From NCBI RefSeq assembly GCF_024362695.1, contig NC_065414.1, positions 1,071,501 through 1,135,500 of the forward strand: DNA of 64,000 bases, written 5' to 3'. Below are positions 61,545-64,000 of the stretch, piece after piece. The number at the start of each line of letters is the position of its first letter. The first letter of the stretch is position 1. The notes beneath the pieces were generated by a model. It was not told the DNA's origin. It saw nothing but the letters and a program-made list of their open reading frames with translations, and ran no database searches. Source of the stretch: Pectinophora gossypiella. Its lineage: Eukaryota; Arthropoda; Insecta; Lepidoptera; Gelechiidae. The translations under genes and the position numbers were made by a program.

Positions 61545-61775
61545 TTTAAGAGCTGCGATCTTGTCGGTGGAGTAATCGCCATTCCTCTCTTCTTCCCGCC
61601 AAATCCTTCACCTCCTGCGACACGACCTGCACCTTCTCTTTTATTTCATAAATATTCTCCTAGGTCTACCCCTTCCTCTCTTTCCTAAAATGTTTCCTTC
61701 TATGTTTTTTTATAAACGAATCGTGTCGCATCAGGTGGCCAATCATTACCTCTGCGGTTCTCTATAGACTAATGT
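61545..61775 (-). pseudogene. LINE C-terminal remnant
   Basis: Minus strand shows a KGRGRPRRI-like basic motif near 61655-61690 and a downstream helical tail; related to 57958-58130. Stops present. Confidence 0.5.
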
Positions 61776-61799
61776 CTTAATTTGTCTATTTTGAAATGA

Positions 61800-62312
61800 A
61801 ATGAAAGTGTTGTAAGTTTTATCTCTTTGTCTGTCTGTCTGTATGCCTGCGCCGTCGTAGCTCTAAAACGGATGGTCCGTTTTGGTAGCGGCTTTTTTAT
61901 TTAATAGGTGGTATTTGCGAGAAGGTTCTTATACATACTGTCTATACCTATGCATCATAGGTACAGGCCGCTCCTAATTTAACAGAAGGAATTAAATTGG
62001 TGTGACAAAAAAAATGATGATTATATTTTGTGAAAATGCAATGAACAACTGAATAAAGATAAATTGCACATTTTTATAACACCTTATACCTAAAATCATC
62101 CAAATTACGAACAAGAATAGAGATTTTTTTATTATTAATAAATAATTTATACCCGTCCGAATTTATAATAATAAAAAAGAATTGCCTCTAAATTATTATT
62201 TTGTCGTAAACTAAATTTGAATAGACTGTTTATTATTTTTCGAAAAGGAAACTGTTTTGAATGAAAAGTAGATATTGAATCTAAAGTTTTATGACTAGCT
62301 ACCTCCTGCGGT
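61800..62312 (-). mobile_element. Possible Helitron-like element
   Basis: GACTAGCTACCTCCTGCGG at 62292 is the reverse of a GC-rich CTAGT end. TCTGTCTGTATGCCTGCGCC and ATGGTCCGTTTTGGTAGCGG near 61840-61895 resemble the internal phrase of 46845-47076. Boundaries are approximate. Confidence 0.35.
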
Positions 62313-63464
62313 TTCGCGTGGGATATACATTACTCCGCTGACATTTACTACTATAGACTTATCAGCTACTACTTGAAATTCACCTATTTAATATTTATAA
62401 TGTAAAAGGTGCTTTGATACTTTACGTGCCATATCTGTTTTATCTAAAACAATAAAATAAATAAATATTATGTGCTTGGGAAACAAAGAGTATGTACACA
62501 ATGTGTTCAACTGTTTGTCATTACAGCCGCCATGAAAAACAACTTTATGGCCTCTGGGGATTTAAAAAATATATTTTGAATTTTCAAATTTGGAATTTGA
62601 ATTTGATTCCTTCTCAAATATTCCAGTTTCTTTTTAATTTTGTACGTAGGGTTGACCGCCGTCACGCCACTTACACACGGCTATAAAAAGCTTGCTACAT
62701 TTATATTAAAAACCGAATGGAACATAACAAAACCGCAGTTTTAAATAAGCGGATTCCCGACATGTCTGATGGAGACGTCACTTCTATTGTCTCTAAGTGC
62801 GAACTACTGATTGGCACTAGTCCATGACATGTCACGTTATAAATCTCATCAGTTTGGCAACTTTATAGAAATGTGCCATGCCATGCCTGCAAGTGACATC
62901 AAGTTGGGTTGGGTTAGTAGGCGAGCGTCATAAAATAAAACGGGATAAACGTTTGAAAAACGCTGTTGGGAATTATTGTGATGGTAGTTTTTATTTTAAC
63001 GTGAGTTATTGTAGATTCTATGCAATAGCTTTAACTACTTAGCAGGAAGATGGTAAAAAAAAAACAATATGTGTTCAATTGACTTCAACGGTTGACTTCA
63101 AATTATCTATTACGCTGATAACATTTTAAAATGAAATACTCATAAAATATGTCACGGTTTGTTAACTTATACACCTCTAATAAGTGTATCTAGTTTCGGT
63201 AGGCGTGCATAGTTTGAAGCGTACCTACCTATGTCAAGGAACGATTACGATGCCTAAACAGTTAGCGCACTGGTTATATACCGTGTGCTGTTTCTCGTCC
63301 AAATAGTTTCGCGATTTACACTCCCAGACTGGTTTTTGCGTCTATGTCTGCGATGAATGAGTTACAACTGTCTACGTTATGATGTGTCTTAGTTTTTGTG
63401 TCTTTGACATGTTGATGGCGACTGTCAACTTGTTCATTAGTTTCTGGCAAGGTTACGTTTTATC
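62313..63464. other. Unassigned AT-rich DNA
   Basis: No gene or recognised repeat seen in over 1 kb. Confidence 0.35.
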
Positions 63465-63575
63465 GTCTAATTGGTGCAGAAAGCTCGGTGAAGTGTGGGT
63501 AATTAGTTCATATTGCGATGGATGTATTTTTGACTACCGCAATTGTGATGTAGTCGTGTGCTTGTATGGTGCAGC
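63465..63575 (+). repeat. SINE-J 3' part
   Basis: GCAGAAAGCTCGGTGAAGTG, GGTAATTAGTTCATATTGCG, ATGGATGTATTTTTGACTACC. Confidence 0.6.
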
Positions 63576-63654
63576 TATGAAGAGCGAAGCTTCGATTTCT
63601 AAGTATTTTGTTCTGTGTTTTATATGAGAAGTTGTTGTCCTACCCGCAATGGGA

Positions 63655-63835
63655 ATACCACCCCAATACAGGTTACGACACACACTTTAGAAGCGATTTT
63701 TCGGGAATGTGGGCTTCCTCACGATATTTTCTTTCACTGTTGAGCACGTGATAATAATTTATGATCCAAATATGAATTCGAAAACAAATTTGAAAATCAT
63801 TGGTTTAGGCCCGTGCCAGTGGAATTGAAATGACC
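63655..63835 (-). repeat. SINE-C 5' part, diverged
   Basis: CCAATACAGGTTACG, TTTCACTGTTGAGCACGTGA, AATTCGAAAACAAATTTG, GGTTTAGGCCCGTGCC, in reverse. Confidence 0.6.
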
Positions 63836-64000
63836 TCACCACGGCTACGGTCTCGAAAGGGATTATTATGACTATGAAAATATATCTGTTTGTTCGATAA
63901 TCAATGTCTCGAGAACACAAAAATCATCACCATTGGCCTCTTCATCCTTTTGTTGATTTCTGTACGGACAGTGGGTTAAACAAACTTAGTCGAGGTACTA

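Noticed and set aside
1..64000. CRISPR arrays, operons or bacterial-type features
   Set aside because: No regularly spaced repeats of that kind; the window is clearly animal nuclear DNA.

Overview
This is an animal (insect) nuclear window. Genes are split by GT-AG introns, non-coding DNA is AT-rich, and almost every gap holds tRNA-derived SINEs, LINE tails, foldback MITEs and a BEL/Pao retrotransposon. The repeat mix, together with an insect-type GMC oxidoreductase and tandem retinol-dehydrogenase-like SDR genes, points to a lepidopteran (moth or butterfly). I cannot name the species.

Layout. 1-2820: two tandem minus-strand SDR genes, the first cut by the window edge. 3.1-8.9 kb: repeats only. 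8985-34478: one minus-strand GMC oxidoreductase gene that I assembled from 11 exons (1860 nt, 619 aa, every junction in phase). Its introns hold a 1.75-kb TIR transposon nested in an older repeat (intron 10), a broken duplicate of part of exon 10 (intron 9), a 9.5-kb rearranged BEL/Pao element (intron 6) and a 2.9-kb TIR transposon with a decayed transposase (intron 5). 36094-37386: a minus-strand three-exon gene for the ribosome-biogenesis factor RSL24D1/RLP24 (192 aa). 37.4-64 kb: no convincing complete gene. This stretch is a mosaic of SINEs, LINE ends, MITEs and Helitron-like ends, plus one candidate 5' exon on the plus strand ending at a GTAAGT donor at 54969/54970.

The most unusual object is the BEL/Pao insertion. 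One 5-bp target duplication encloses four identical 306-bp LTRs, one of them inverted. Beside the inverted LTR lies a sequence that looks like a copied tRNA-Arg 3' end, as expected of captured plus-strand strong-stop DNA. Both SDR paralogues carry Leu where the catalytic Tyr should be, so they may not be ordinary dehydrogenases. Repeat families are lettered here (SINE-A, SINE-C, SINE-D, SINE-J; repeats B, E, F, H, K, L, N, P, Q, R, V, W; MITEs G, I, O, X) only to link copies within the window. The letters are not published names.
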